Shown piece after piece: positions 39,252 through 49,100 of a stretch of 64,000 bases of DNA (the first letter of the stretch is position 1; each line of letters opens with the position of its first letter). The stretch is from Dyella choica (GTDB lineage: Bacteria; Pseudomonadota; Gammaproteobacteria; Xanthomonadales; Rhodanobacteraceae), in the NCBI RefSeq assembly GCF_003977665.1, contig NZ_RYYV01000002.1, positions 186,001-250,000 of the forward strand, in the 5' to 3' direction. Position numbers and translations under genes: made by a program. The notes beneath the pieces were generated by a model that worked only from the letters and a program-made list of their open reading frames with translations, was not told where the DNA came from and ran no database searches.

Positions 39252-39818
39252 TTACTTATAGCGATCGGGCACCAGGTCTCCCGTCCATGTGGCATACCCG
39301 CCGACTTTCGATGCAAAGGATTGCGGGTAAGGAAAGGCCGCCAGCGACTCGACCGCGCTACCCAGTTTGTACGGCGCACCGGGGTTGGCCTCTTTGTAAT
39401 CCTTCAATCCGTCGAGCACACCCCGCTGCCCCCAAGCCACCACATAGGGATTCGAAGGCAGCACAGGATGGCCACCTTGTGCTTGCCCCGCTTGCAGTCT
39501 TCCAAGCATTTGATCGATCAATTTCTTGGCGGCGTACATCACTGGCGCCGTAATGCAGGCGGGGTCTCCGCTACGGGAAGCCAGGAATCGTATGTACATA
39601 TAGTGCTCGGCGGCGGCCACATCGTAGTCGTCGTCGTATCTATGCAGCGGATCGCCGCGGAGATCATCTTTCAGGTAATGCCACGCGAGGAAATTAACTC
39701 TTTCGGCGGATGGCGACATTTCCCCATTCTTCACCCACAGGTTGACCTTTACGTAATCCTGCGAGCCGTCAATCAGGACTTTCACTCGCTGGTCGTTGAC
39801 CTTGCTCAGGTTTCCCAT
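39252..39818 (-). CDS. Hypothetical protein
   Basis: 188 residues from ATG 39818, with AGGAGAG four bases upstream, which makes it likely to be expressed. No signal peptide or membrane segment. Tryptophan- and tyrosine-rich, with HRYDDDYDVAAAEHYMYIRFLA, a PVMYAAKKLIDQMLGR helix, NPYVVAWGQRGVLDGLKDYKE and YATWTGDLVPDRYK at the C-terminus. I recognise no family. It lies alone between the repeat-rich gap and the MATE gene, with 380 bases of apparently empty sequence upstream. It could be a cargo or secreted protein (speculation). It does not look like a biosynthetic enzyme. Confidence 0.6.
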   Translation of the reverse strand: MGNLSKVNDQRVKVLIDGSQDYVKVNLWVKNGEMSPSAERVNFLAWHYLKDDLRGDPLHRYDDDYDVAAAEHYMYIRFLASRSGDPACITAPVMYAAKKLIDQMLGRLQAGQAQGGHPVLPSNPYVVAWGQRGVLDGLKDYKEANPGAPYKLGSAVESLAAFPYPQSFASKVGGYATWTGDLVPDRYK

Positions 39819-40201
39819 CTCGCTCTCCTTAACGTGGCCTAGTGCGCCGCCTTGATGGATGAATCCGCCAACGGGCATCTCCATCCATGAGCATCATCGA
39901 AAGATGTTTCGGTACATCCCAACGAACAACGGGAATAGCCAGGAATCGAGCATTCCTGTCATGCGCATGCCTCCCGCGCATGGTTTCCGCCAGACACCAT
40001 CCCATGGCCGGACTGCGGAATCATTGCAGGCCGTGCGCGCGGCGGCAAGTGGCTTTGGATAGGGCTTTCAATCGTTCTGTGAGCCCAACCCCAGATCCAG
40101 TCTGCCGTAGCACACAGCCAAATACACGCCGTGACAAAGCTTGTAAACGTACTGTAACGATCGTTCGTGGTCTCAAGGATGACGGTGCCTCGCAAGCGCA
40201 T
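39819..40201. other. Intergenic region without a recognised gene
   Basis: 383 bases between the hypothetical gene start and the MATE stop. I see no supported gene, only the promoter and leader of the hypothetical gene. Short open frames lack ribosome sites and recognisable products. Confidence 0.5.
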
Positions 40202-41629
40202 TCATGACGAAGCCGCCTGCTCTACCAACACGATCCCATTCTGACGATTCCTGACGGCAGCCCTGATCCGCCAGAAATACATCGCGCCAATGGCGCCTTC
40301 GAACAATGAACCCACGACCCAGCAGGTGGGGAGAAAGCTGGCGCTCCCTGTGTGTGCAGACACCAGCACATAAGTGACGGGAATGCTCAGCGCCCACATC
40401 AGCAAGAGTCGGGTCAGGAACAGGAATCGGGTGAGGCCCATGCTTTCCAGTACCGAAGCGCCGGTCATGGAGAAAGCAAACGCGAGCGAATAGAGCCACA
40501 GCACACGCACGGTCGCGACGGACACCTGCTGGATCTCTTCCCCTTTGTCGTGCAGTCCGAACGGATTGAGCAAAAAATGCGGTGTCGCGATTTGCAGAAA
40601 GGAAATGATGGCCAAGTAGGCCAGCTCGATCGCCATCGTCACGAAGAGAAATTTCGATACTTGCGGAAAGTTACCTTCGCCGATGGCATTCCCGCACAGC
40701 ACGCCGCACCCGATACCCAGCCCGATAAGCGGCACGCCGCCCAGGTAGTTCACCGTCAGGTTGACGTTATTGGCCGCAAGCCCGATGGCTCCAAGACCGG
40801 CGACTATCCATACAAAAGCCGCGCTGCCCAGATTGTTGAGGCCGGCGGAGCTGCCGATGACCAGGCCTTTTTTAATTCGCGCAAGCAGTTCGGCCCCCAG
40901 TCGAGCGCGTTGCCCGGATAGAACATCGCGCAGTCCCTGCCAAACCTCGCGCGGCATGCAACCCACGTAACAGACCGACATCGTCAACGTGCCGATCAAG
41001 GTGCCGATCGCCGAGCCGCGCATGCCGAGCTCCGGCAGGCCATACTTGCCAAACACCAGGCCGACGATCATGCAGATCACCACGGCCTGGCCGATCAGCC
41101 CGACCACCAGGGTCACGCGCGTCCGACCGATCCCACTGAAGTACGCCGAAAGCGCCATGTTCAAAGTCATGGCAGCACCGAAGAAAGCCGACCAGAACAG
41201 GAACTGCGATTCCAACCGGGTGGTTGCCAAGGGGCGATGGCTCAGGAACGGAATCCGCTCGATCAGCGGCGCCATCAAGCAGAGGATGAGCGCCAACGCA
41301 ACGCCGACCAGGATGCCTAGCGCAGCCTGATAAGCGGCCTGCGCTTGCCCGGACTTGCCGAACGCCTGCGCTACGCACGAACGGGAAAACCCGGCGAATC
41401 CCGTAAAAAAAAGCACGATCGCCATCGCCGTGTGGATCGCCGGCCCGGACGCTTCCAGCGTATCGCTCGAATAGCGCGCCAGGCAGATGCGGTCGACCAG
41501 CATCATGATCAGGTTGCCGAGCATCGCCCCCATCAAGGGGGCGGAGACATGCAGGACCTTCCTGGCTACCCGCAGGTAGGAACCATCGTCGTTCGGGTTC
41601 AATGTCGTTTCCCCCTTGCGCTCAAGCAC
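40202..41629 (-). CDS. MATE-family efflux transporter
   Basis: About 475 residues with twelve hydrophobic segments in two homologous halves. The first helix LHVSAPLMGAMLGNLIMMLVDRICLARYSSDTLEA matches the MATE N-terminus, and the second half repeats it around AAFVWIVAGLGAIGLAANNVNLTVNYL. MATE proteins export cationic or amphipathic small molecules by Na+ or H+ antiport. GTG at 41629 overlaps the P450 stop by eight bases; a TTG at 41602 has a better ribosome site (AAGGGGGAA) and is an alternative. As the last gene of the PKS-NRPS/P450 operon it probably exports or gives self-resistance to that product. Confidence 0.88.
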   Translation of the reverse strand: MLERKGETTLNPNDDGSYLRVARKVLHVSAPLMGAMLGNLIMMLVDRICLARYSSDTLEASGPAIHTAMAIVLFFTGFAGFSRSCVAQAFGKSGQAQAAYQAALGILVGVALALILCLMAPLIERIPFLSHRPLATTRLESQFLFWSAFFGAAMTLNMALSAYFSGIGRTRVTLVVGLIGQAVVICMIVGLVFGKYGLPELGMRGSAIGTLIGTLTMSVCYVGCMPREVWQGLRDVLSGQRARLGAELLARIKKGLVIGSSAGLNNLGSAAFVWIVAGLGAIGLAANNVNLTVNYLGGVPLIGLGIGCGVLCGNAIGEGNFPQVSKFLFVTMAIELAYLAIISFLQIATPHFLLNPFGLHDKGEEIQQVSVATVRVLWLYSLAFAFSMTGASVLESMGLTRFLFLTRLLLMWALSIPVTYVLVSAHTGSASFLPTCWVVGSLFEGAIGAMYFWRIRAAVRNRQNGIVLVEQAASS

Positions 41630-43085
41630 GTGATGTGAGCCGCACCGGCACGGCGCTGGGCCCCATGAAGAAGGTCATCACCTGTTGCACCGGCGGCGCC
41701 TTGCTATCGAACTCCAGTTCGAAGTTGCGCATGATCATCGAGACAACCATCTTGACCTCGATCAGCGCCAGGAAGCGGCCGGGACACAGGCGCTGGCCGC
41801 CGCCGAACGGGAACAGCTTGCGTGACGGATCGTCCTCCGGCTGCGGCTTGTGCTCGAAGATCCAGCGCTCGGGCAGGAACTGCTCATGCTGCGGAAAATG
41901 CTTGTCGTCCAGCCCGTCGCCGAAGGTCGTCGGCATGAAGATCACCATGCCCTTGGGAATGAAGGTGTCGGCGACCACGCAGTCGGCTTTGCTGAGCAAC
42001 CCCAGGAAGGGCGTGGAAGAACGCAGTCGCTGGGTTTCGTTATGCGCCGCATCCAGATAAGGAAACTGCTTCATCTGCTCCCATTCGCGCGACAGCCTGG
42101 CATCGCCCAGCACCGCATCGACCTCGGCGGCCAGCTTGGCGGCGGCGAAGGGATTCTGGGCCAGCAGGTTGATCATCCAGGCGATGGAATTGGCGGTGGT
42201 GTCGATGCCGCCGACTACGCTGGCGATTGCATTGCTCACCAGGTCCTGGTCGCTGAAGTCCGACTCGGGATCCTCGCTGGCGACGATCATGGCTTCGAGC
42301 ATATTGGTGGGATCTTCACGCAGATGCGGATGCTGTTGCATGCGTTCACGTGCTTCGTTGATCAGCCTCAGCACAGTCTGCTCGACGTCGTGCGCGGACC
42401 TGTCGGCAGCGCGGTCCACCGGCAGCCGGAAGCGGCGCCAATAGGGATACAGCGACGTGCCGCGGCTGGCTAGCCGCCGCATCAAGCTATCCAGGTCGTG
42501 CTGCAGTGCGTTGTCCTCGTCGTTCACCACGTCCAGGTCATAGCCCATTGCGATGCCGACGATAATCTCCAACGCCAACGCCTTGAGGTCGCGGTGCAGG
42601 TCGACACGCTTGCCGTTCGCCAGGGCGGCCTTCCAGCGCTGAAGCATGCGCTCGGTCATGTTCCCCATGGTGGGAAAGAAGTTGCGGATCACCTCGACGC
42701 TCAGGCCGCCCGTCACGAGCTTGCGCTGCTTGCGCCAATCCTCGCCCTCCGCAGTGAAGACACCGCCGACCTTCAGTTCGTTCATGCGCACGCGCAGGCC
42801 CCTGCTGCGCTCAAAGCCTTCGGGCCGATCCTTCAGCAGGCTGCCGATCGCCGCACGGTCGGAAACCACCACGATCGGAATGCCGAACGCATTCAGGCGA
42901 TAAATGGGCCCGTATTCCCGAATGTAGTTCGTCAGCGTCACGTGCCACTGGCTTCCGCGCATCTGCAATTGGTTGCCGAACAGGGGAAGCCCCTTCGGAC
43001 CAGGCAGATCATCGACCGTGCGCGAGTACTTCAACCCGCCGGTGTCTTGCACATCCCGTTCAGCGACTTCGGTGTTCGAGTTCAT
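41622..43085 (-). CDS. Cytochrome P450 (tailoring enzyme)
   Basis: 487 residues, longer than the roughly 400 usual for bacterial P450s, and with a eukaryote-style proline-rich hinge LPGPKGLPLFGNQL but no membrane anchor. The I-helix has GGIDTTANS, the K-helix ETQR (ExxR), and the heme loop FPFGGGQRLCPGRF has axial Cys434. No fused reductase, so it needs separate redox partners. It starts 41 bases after the giant PKS-NRPS stop and overlaps the MATE gene, so hydroxylation, epoxidation or coupling of that product is the likely role. ATG at 43085 was chosen, with AGGA eight bases upstream; an in-frame ATG at 43106 is possible. Confidence 0.93.
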   Translation of the reverse strand: MNSNTEVAERDVQDTGGLKYSRTVDDLPGPKGLPLFGNQLQMRGSQWHVTLTNYIREYGPIYRLNAFGIPIVVVSDRAAIGSLLKDRPEGFERSRGLRVRMNELKVGGVFTAEGEDWRKQRKLVTGGLSVEVIRNFFPTMGNMTERMLQRWKAALANGKRVDLHRDLKALALEIIVGIAMGYDLDVVNDEDNALQHDLDSLMRRLASRGTSLYPYWRRFRLPVDRAADRSAHDVEQTVLRLINEARERMQQHPHLREDPTNMLEAMIVASEDPESDFSDQDLVSNAIASVVGGIDTTANSIAWMINLLAQNPFAAAKLAAEVDAVLGDARLSREWEQMKQFPYLDAAHNETQRLRSSTPFLGLLSKADCVVADTFIPKGMVIFMPTTFGDGLDDKHFPQHEQFLPERWIFEHKPQPEDDPSRKLFPFGGGQRLCPGRFLALIEVKMVVSMIMRNFELEFDSKAPPVQQVMTFFMGPSAVPVRLTSRA

Positions 43086-43126
43086 GATGATCTTCCTACG
43101 ATGCAATGGCTGGAAATTGCGTGGTG

Positions 43127-46100
43127 CTAGACCGACGACAATGCGGCGTTCGGCAAGCGGCGTCTGATCCGCTGGGTGATCGCGCGGGCGAGCTTCTCGA
43201 TGCGCGGCGGCTTGACGATCGATACGTGGCTGCCGCCGATGCGTGTCACCTCCAGGCCCTCCCCAAGCAGCGCGCTCCAGCCGTACGACGCGTCCTCGCC
43301 TTCACCACGGTCGGCGGCGAAATAAGTCACCGTCGTGGTAATGGGGGGCGCTTCGTAACCGACCCCTGCCGCTGCACCCGCGCGATAGACTGCGAGCACC
43401 CGCTTCATCAGCGCCATGTCCAACTGCGCCGGCAGCAAGTCTTCGCGCTGCAAGGTCGCGATCATGGCGTCGACGTCACCGCTTTGGGCGCAAGCCATCA
43501 ACTCGGCATAGGCGAGGTGCTGCCGCACGTCGGCGCCTGCCATGGGCTGGTCGGCGATCCAATGCATCAGCGCCGCGCAGTCGTCGAAGCCGGCAGTGCC
43601 TTGGGCATGCAGTTGCGCCCGCAGATACGGACTGCTCCCCGTATCGATCATGCCGACAAAGCCGACGTCCTCGCCTGCGGCCAGCAACTGGCTGGCGATC
43701 TCGTACGCGATCATGCCGCCCAGCGACCAGCCCGCCAGCAGGTACGGGCCGGAGGCTTGCACGTGCCGCATCGCATCCAGATAGACGCTCGCCATGTCGA
43801 CGATGCTGGCGTACGGCGTTTCACCGGCAGCGATGCCGCTTGCCGCCAGCGCGTAGACCCGCTGATCGTCATCCAGATGCCTGGCCAGGTCGAAGGCGTA
43901 CTGAACCTCGCCGCCAATCGGATGAATCAGGAACAGGGGCGTCGAATGCCCCTGCGTGCGGATGGGAACCAGGTTTGGATGCCGCGAGGAAGCGTTGCTC
44001 GAATCGATGAAGTCCGCCAACGCAGCCAGGGTCGGATGCGAAAACAGGTAGCGCAGCTCCATCTCGATCCCGGCACGCTTGCGCAACTGCGAAACCAGCT
44101 GCACCGCCAGCAGGGAATGGCCGCCCAGTGCGAAGAAGTCGTCATGGATGCCGACCCGGTCGAGCTTAAGCACCTCGGCCCAAAGATCGGCCATGATCTC
44201 TTCGGTCGGCGTGCGTGGCGCGACGTAGCCTGCTTCGCTGCGTGTCATGTCAGGCGCCGGCAGCGCCCCGCGGTTGACCTTGCCGTTCGGCGTCAACGGC
44301 ATGCGCTCTAGCACGATGAAGTAGCTTGGCAGCATGTACTCGGGCAGCGTTTGCGCAAGGATTGCGCGCAGTCGCGCCTCATCGGGCAGGACCTGCCCTT
44401 CGTGCGCCACCAGATAGGCCACCAGCCGCTTGTCGCCGATGCTGTCTTCGCGTGCCAGCACCACCACTTCACTGGCCACGGCTTGCAGTGCGGATTCGAT
44501 TTCGCCCAGCTCGATGCGGAAGCCGCGCAGCTTGACCTGGTGATCGATGCGGCCGAGATATTCGATCTCGCCGTCGGTCCGGTAGCGGACCAGGTCGCCG
44601 GTGCGATACATGCGAGTCCCCGGCAGCGAACTGAAGGGGTTGGGAACGAATTTCTCCGTGGTCAGCTCCGGCCGGTGCAGGTAGCCACGCGCCAGGCCGT
44701 CGCCGGCAATGAACAGCTCGCCGGCGACACCACGCGGCACGGGCTCACCCTGCGCGTCGAGGATGTAGGTCTGCGTGCCGGCAATGGGACGGCCGATCGA
44801 CACCGCCGCGTTCGAACCTTTCTCCACCAGGGTGAAGGTCGAGTACGTCGTGTCCTCCGAGGGACCGTACAGGTTGTAAACCCTCTCGACCGAAGGCTGT
44901 TGATACAGCGCCTGCGCCAAACTGTTGGCGAGCGCCTCGCCCGCCAGATTCACCACCTTGACCGAGGGCGGCAGCTCCCTGGCGCGCAGCACTTCGGCCA
45001 TCGCCGAGGGCACGGTATTCACCAGCGTGACCGGCAATGTGCCTGCGTTTTCCATGAAATGCAGGATGTTGTCGACCAGCCATGCCGAGCCGCCCTGGCT
45101 CAGCGGCACAAACAGCTCGAAGATGGAAAGGTCGAAGCAGACCGACGTCGAGGCCAGTACCTTGGCGAGGCTTTCGCGATCGAAAGTAGCCAGCGCCCAG
45201 CGGATGAAAGCCACGGTATTTCGGTGCTGGATCGCGACACCCTTGGGCGTACCGGTGGAGCCGGAGGTATAGATCACGTAAGCCAGATCATCGCCCGTGG
45301 CCAGCAACGAAGGATTATCGTCACGCTCGCCAGCGAGCGACGCGCTTTGCGTGTCGACGCGGATGACCGTCATCCCGTCGATCGCAGGCAGCTCCAGCTG
45401 CAGCGAATGCTGCGTGAGCAGCACCCTTGGCTGCGCATCGAGCAGCATCGTCGCGATGCGACCAGCCGGATACGCGGGGTCCAGCGGCACGTAGGCGCCG
45501 CCGGCCTTCAGCACACCGAGCAGGCTGGCCACCAGGTCAGGCGTGCGCGTCATGCAGACACCCACCAGCACATCCGGGCCAACACCCAGACTGCGCAGCC
45601 GATGCGCCATGCCGTTGGCACGGCGGTTCAGTTCGGCATAGGTCAGCGCGACACCGTTGTGCATGACTGCCACACCGTCAGGCGTACGTGCCGCTTGCTC
45701 CTCGAACAGCGCATGCAGCGTTTGCGAACCATGCTCGGTACTCGAATCAACCACTGCGGCGTCGTTGAACCCATGCAGCAATTGATGCCGCTCGGCATCA
45801 TCCAGCATCGCCAACTCACCCACCGGCCGCTCCGGCGCTGCCACGATCGCGTGCAGCAGGCGGCTGAAGTGGCCAGCCATCCGCTCGATCGTGCATGCGT
45901 CGAACAATGCCGTGCTGTATTCGAAGCTGCCTTGCAGTCCTTCCTGGCTTTCGATCAGCGTCAGCGTCAAATCGAACTTCGACGTCACGCTTTCGCTTTC
46001 CTTCAGGCTCAGCGACAGCCCCGGCAACGCCATCCCATCCATGGGCACGTTCTGCAACACCAGCATCACCTGGAACAGCGGTGCATAGCTGGTATGTCGC

Positions 46101-49100
46101 TCCGGCTGCAGAGCTTCCACCAACTGCTCGAATGGCACGTCCTGATGGGCGTACGCCTCCAGCGTCTGCTGACGCACTTGGCCGAGCAGTTCGGTGAAGC
46201 CGGCTTTCAGATCCACCTGGGTACGCAGCACCAGCGTGTTGACGAAGAAGCCGACCAGGGCCTCGATGTCGGCGCGGTTGCGGTTGGCGATCGGCGTGCC
46301 GATGCAGATATCGCCCTGGCCCGAGTAACGCGCCAACAACACATTGAAGGCCGCGCACAGTGTCATGAACAGCGTGCTCTGCGTAGTGCGACCCAGGGAT
46401 TGCAATTGCGTTACGAGTGCCATCGGCAGCACGAACGGCATCGTAGCCCCCGCGTGGCTCGACTGCGGCGGACGCGGTCGGTCCGTCGGCAGCGTCAGCA
46501 GGCTCGGGCTGCCAGCCAATTGCCGTTTCCAGTAACGCAACTGGCCCTCTAGCACCTCGCCGCGCAACCATTCGCGTTGCCAGTGTGCGAAGTCGGCATA
46601 CTGGATGGGCAGCGGCGGCAACGGCGAAGGCTCGCCCCGGATGAACGCCTGGTACAAGGCAGCCAGCTCGCGCACGATCACGCCGATCGACCAACCGTCC
46701 GACACGATGTGATGCATCGTCAGCAGCAGGATGTGCTCCTGCTCGTCAAGCCGCAGCAGCGCACTGCGGATCAGCAGATCCGATTCCAGGTCGAACGGCG
46801 TTTGCGCCTCCTCCTTGAACAGGCGCCGTGCCTCCGCCTGCCGATCCTTCGGCGACAGGTCCGACAGATCGCTGAGGGCCAGCGGCAACGCCATGGCCGG
46901 CATGATGACCTGCACGGGCGAACCTTCGTGGTCCGCGAAACGCGTGCGCAATGCCTCGTGGCGTTGCAGTATCGCGTCGAGCGCACGGCTCAGTGCATTC
47001 ATGTCGAGATTGCCGGACAGCTGCAACGCTACCGGAATGTTGTACAACGCGCTCTCGCGATCCAGCTGATCCAGGAACCACAGGCGCGCCTGGGCGAACG
47101 ACAGAGCCAGGGGCATGTCGCGATCCACCGGCCGCAGCGGCGGCGCGCTGCTTACGGTGCCGGCGTCGGCCAGGCGCTCCATCAATGCAGCAATCGACGG
47201 AGCATCGAACAAGACGCGCAACGGCAATTCGATGCGCAAGGCGCGCTGGATACGCGACACCAACCGCGTCGCCAGCAGGGAATGGCCGCCCAGCGCAAAG
47301 AAGTCGTCATGGATGCCGACCCGATCGAGCTTCAGTACCTCGGCCCATAGGCCGGCCATGATTTCTTCAGCCGGCGTGCGCGGCGCAACGTATCCCATGT
47401 CGCTGCGCGTCACATCCGGAGCCGGCAGCGCGCCGCGATGGACCTTCCCGTTCGGCGTCAGCGGCATGTGCTCAAGCGTGATGAAATAGCTGGGCAGCAT
47501 GTATTCGGGCAGCGTCCGCAATAGCATGGCGCGCAGCTGCGGTTCGCTGGGCAACGGCCGCCCCTCATGCGCCACCAGATACGCCACCAGCCGCTTGTCG
47601 CCCGCACTGTCTTCGCGCGCCAGCACCACCACTTCGCTGGCCACGGCCTGCAACGCGGCCTCGATTTCACCCAGTTCGATGCGGAAGCCGCGCACCTTGA
47701 CCTGATGATCGATCCGGCCGAGATATTCGATCTCGCCGTCCGTCCGGTAGCGGACCAGGTCGCCGGTGCGATACATGCGCGCCCCCGGCAGCGAACTGAA
47801 AGGATGGGGGACAAATTTCTCCGCGGTCAGCTCCGGCCGCTGCAGATAGCCGCGCGCCAATCCTTCGCCTGCGATGAACAGCTCACCGGCCACTCCCAGC
47901 GGCACCGGCTCCCCTTGGGCGTCGAGGATATAGGCCTGCGTACCGTCAATCGGGCGTCCGATCGACACGGGCGTGTTCGAGCCCTTCTCTACCAGGGTGA
48001 AGGTCGAGTACGTCGTGTCCTCCGAGGGACCGTACAGGTTGTAGACCTTCTCGACCGATGGCTGCTGATACAGCGCCTGCGCCAACGAGTTGGCCAAGGC
48101 CTCGCCAGCCAGGTTCACCACCTTGACCGATGCCGGCAACCCGCGCCCACGCAGCACTTCAGCCATCGCCGAGGGTACCGTGTTCACCAGCGTCACCGGC
48201 AATGCGCTCGCGTTCTGCATGAAATCCAGCACGTTGTCGACCAGCCATGCCGAGCCACCCTGGCTCAGCGGCACGAAGATCTCGAAAATGGAAAGGTCGA
48301 AGCAGATCGATGTCGAAGCCAACACCTTGGCAAGACTTTCGCGATCGAACGTTGCGAGCGCCCACTGGATGAAGGCTACGGTGTTGCGGTGCCGGATCGC
48401 TACGCCCTTGGGCTTGCCAGTCGAGCCGGAGGTATAGATCACATAGGCCAGGTCATCGCCACCGGCAAGCGGCGGAAGATTGTCGTCACATTCGCCATCG
48501 AGCCTTGCGTTTTCTGTTTCGACACAGAGCACCGTCATTCCGCTTACTTCGGGCAACTTCGCTTGCAGTGAGCTTTGCGTCAACAGCACCCTCGGCTGGG
48601 CGTCGAGCAGCATCGTGGCGATGCGTTCCGACGGATACGCGGGATCAAGTGGCACATAGGCGCCACCCGCCTTCAATACGCCCAACAGGCTGACGATCAA
48701 GTCAGGCGTACGCGCCATGCAGACGCCCACCAGTACATCCGGACCGACCCCAAGACTGCGCAGCCGATGGGCCAGGCGATTGGCGCGCCGATTCAGTTCG
48801 GCATAGCTCAGCACGACGCCGTTGTGCATTACCGCTACCAGGTCAGGGGTGTGCTCCGCTTGTGCCTCGAACAGGGAGTGAACGGTCTGTGTCAGTGCCG
48901 GTGTCGCCACTGTCGCCGCTCCGTTCCACTCTTGCAGCAGCTGCTGCCGCTCGGTGGCCGGGATTACATCCAGGCTGTCGATGCGCGCCTCTGGCTGGGT
49001 TTCCAGCGCATTGGCCAAGTCCTCAAGCACCGTATGCATGTATTGGCACACACGCTGTGCGCGGTCCTCGCCCTGGATCTGGACGGCGATACCGAAGCCA

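Noticed and set aside
39150-39842. 230-codon plus-strand frame opposite the hypothetical gene
   Set aside because: The minus-strand frame has a clear AGGAGAG ribosome site and a balanced composition; the plus frame begins inside the inverted repeat and has none.
44351-46552. 733-codon plus-strand frame inside the giant synthase
   Set aside because: Antisense shadow of conserved A and C domains; similar shadows recur at the equivalent position in the duplicated modules (for example 47567-48571), as expected from the coding sequence on the other strand.
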